Shown: one piece after another, positions 5,045 to 5,285 of the stretch
How positions within the stretch are numbered: the stretch's first letter is position 1
How the letters are laid out: each line of letters starts with the position of its first letter
Origin: Alcanivorax sp.
GTDB lineage: Bacteria > Pseudomonadota > Gammaproteobacteria > Pseudomonadales > Alcanivoracaceae
Direction: 5' to 3'
DNA length: 5,285 nt
Assembly: GCA_007135015.1 (NCBI GenBank)
Contig: SLJS01000221.1
Span: forward strand, 1 to 5,285
Made by a program: the position numbers and the translations under genes
The notes under the pieces: generated by a model
What the model saw: the letters and a program-made list of their open reading frames with translations, nothing else
Databases searched by the model: none
Told to the model about the DNA's origin: nothing

Positions 5045-5285
5045 GCAGGCGTTCGCAGACGGCCAGCAACTGCTGCACGCGCACCGGCTTGGCCAGGAAG
5101 TCGTCACAACCAGCCGCCATGAAACGCTCCCGTGTCTCCGGCAGCACATTGGCTGTCAGGGCAAGGACGGGGCCTTCGTAACCCATTGCGCGCAGTCTGG
5201 TGGCAGTCTCGAATCCGTCCATCACCGGCATCTGCATATCCAGTACCACCAGATCCGGCCGCAGACCGGATTCGACCTGCGAACA
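5007..5285 (-). CDS. Receiver-domain protein, C-terminal part (runs off window)
   Basis: The last 92 residues of a larger protein; the 5' part lies beyond the right edge. What is visible is most of a receiver (REC) domain: phospho-acceptor Asp in LVVLDMQMPVMDG, the switch Thr in LALTAN, and Lys in FLAKPV, followed by the final helix and a short tail ending SRSDESPR. All phosphotransfer residues present in this part are conserved, so the domain should be functional. The spacing and the C-terminal position are typical of hybrid histidine kinases, but a stand-alone or output-domain response regulator cannot be excluded. The stop TGA (5007-5009) lies inside the coding region of the convergent RetS-like kinase, so both tails are read from the same 38 bp. 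No terminator is visible between them. Confidence 0.85.
   Translation of the reverse strand, partial: CSQVESGLRPDLVVLDMQMPVMDGFETATRLRAMGYEGPVLALTANVLPETRERFMAAGCDDFLAKPVRVQQLLAVCERLLSPGSRSDESPR

Noticed and set aside
4301..5149. Open frame of 282 codons on the minus strand
   Set aside because: It is antisense to the receiver domains of the kinase and out of frame with the real receiver gene at the right edge.

Overview
The window is GC-rich and looks like a gammaproteobacterial chromosome. The pointers are a DUF2288 gene, a RetS-like 7TMR-DISM hybrid kinase, GGAG/GAGG ribosome binding sites, and GC-rich non-autonomous repeats between genes. I cannot name the genus; the sequence alone does not separate Chromatiales/Ectothiorhodospiraceae-like, Xanthomonadales-like and Pseudomonas-related lineages.

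Layout. Bases 1-124 hold short tandem repeats and a GC hairpin, with no gene. Bases 125-421 (minus) encode a small DUF2288 protein. A divergent promoter region of about 100 bp separates it from a plus-strand SnoaL/NTF2-like gene (522-989). The 557 bases from 990 to 1546 have no credible protein gene but are not empty. They hold (i) a putative 251-bp MITE-like element whose flanking CTAG contains the stop codon of the SnoaL-like gene, ending in a perfect 28-nt palindrome; (ii) a strong minus-strand intrinsic terminator with no minus-strand gene to serve; and (iii) a perfect CsrA/RsmA-type consensus in a hairpin loop and an 11/12 match to the GacA upstream activating sequence. Together these suggest a small RNA on the minus strand. 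Bases 1547-2196 are the ruins of an amidase-signature gene: its catalytic middle is deleted and its last codons are split off by a 280-bp element with 16-bp terminal inverted repeats and a 4-bp CCAT target duplication. Removing the element plus one CCAT restores the reading frame to a TGA 47 bases before the next gene.

Bases 2243-5044 (plus) encode a 933-residue membrane hybrid histidine kinase: signal peptide, 7TMR-DISMED2-like sensor, seven membrane segments, HisKA, HATPase, a degenerate receiver and an intact receiver. This is the domain order of Pseudomonas RetS. Its 3' end overlaps by 38 bp the tail of a convergent minus-strand gene ending in an intact receiver domain, which runs off the right edge.

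How the parts may work together. In pseudomonads RetS controls the GacS/GacA system, GacA activates small RNA genes through a TGTAAG-N6-CTTACA site, and those RNAs titrate RsmA/CsrA through GGA loops. A RetS-like kinase, a GacA-box-like site, a CsrA-site hairpin and an orphan terminator within about 1 kb could be a Gac/Rsm-type locus. This is inference: each RNA-level signal is modest and the spacing of the GacA-like site is not that known from Pseudomonas.
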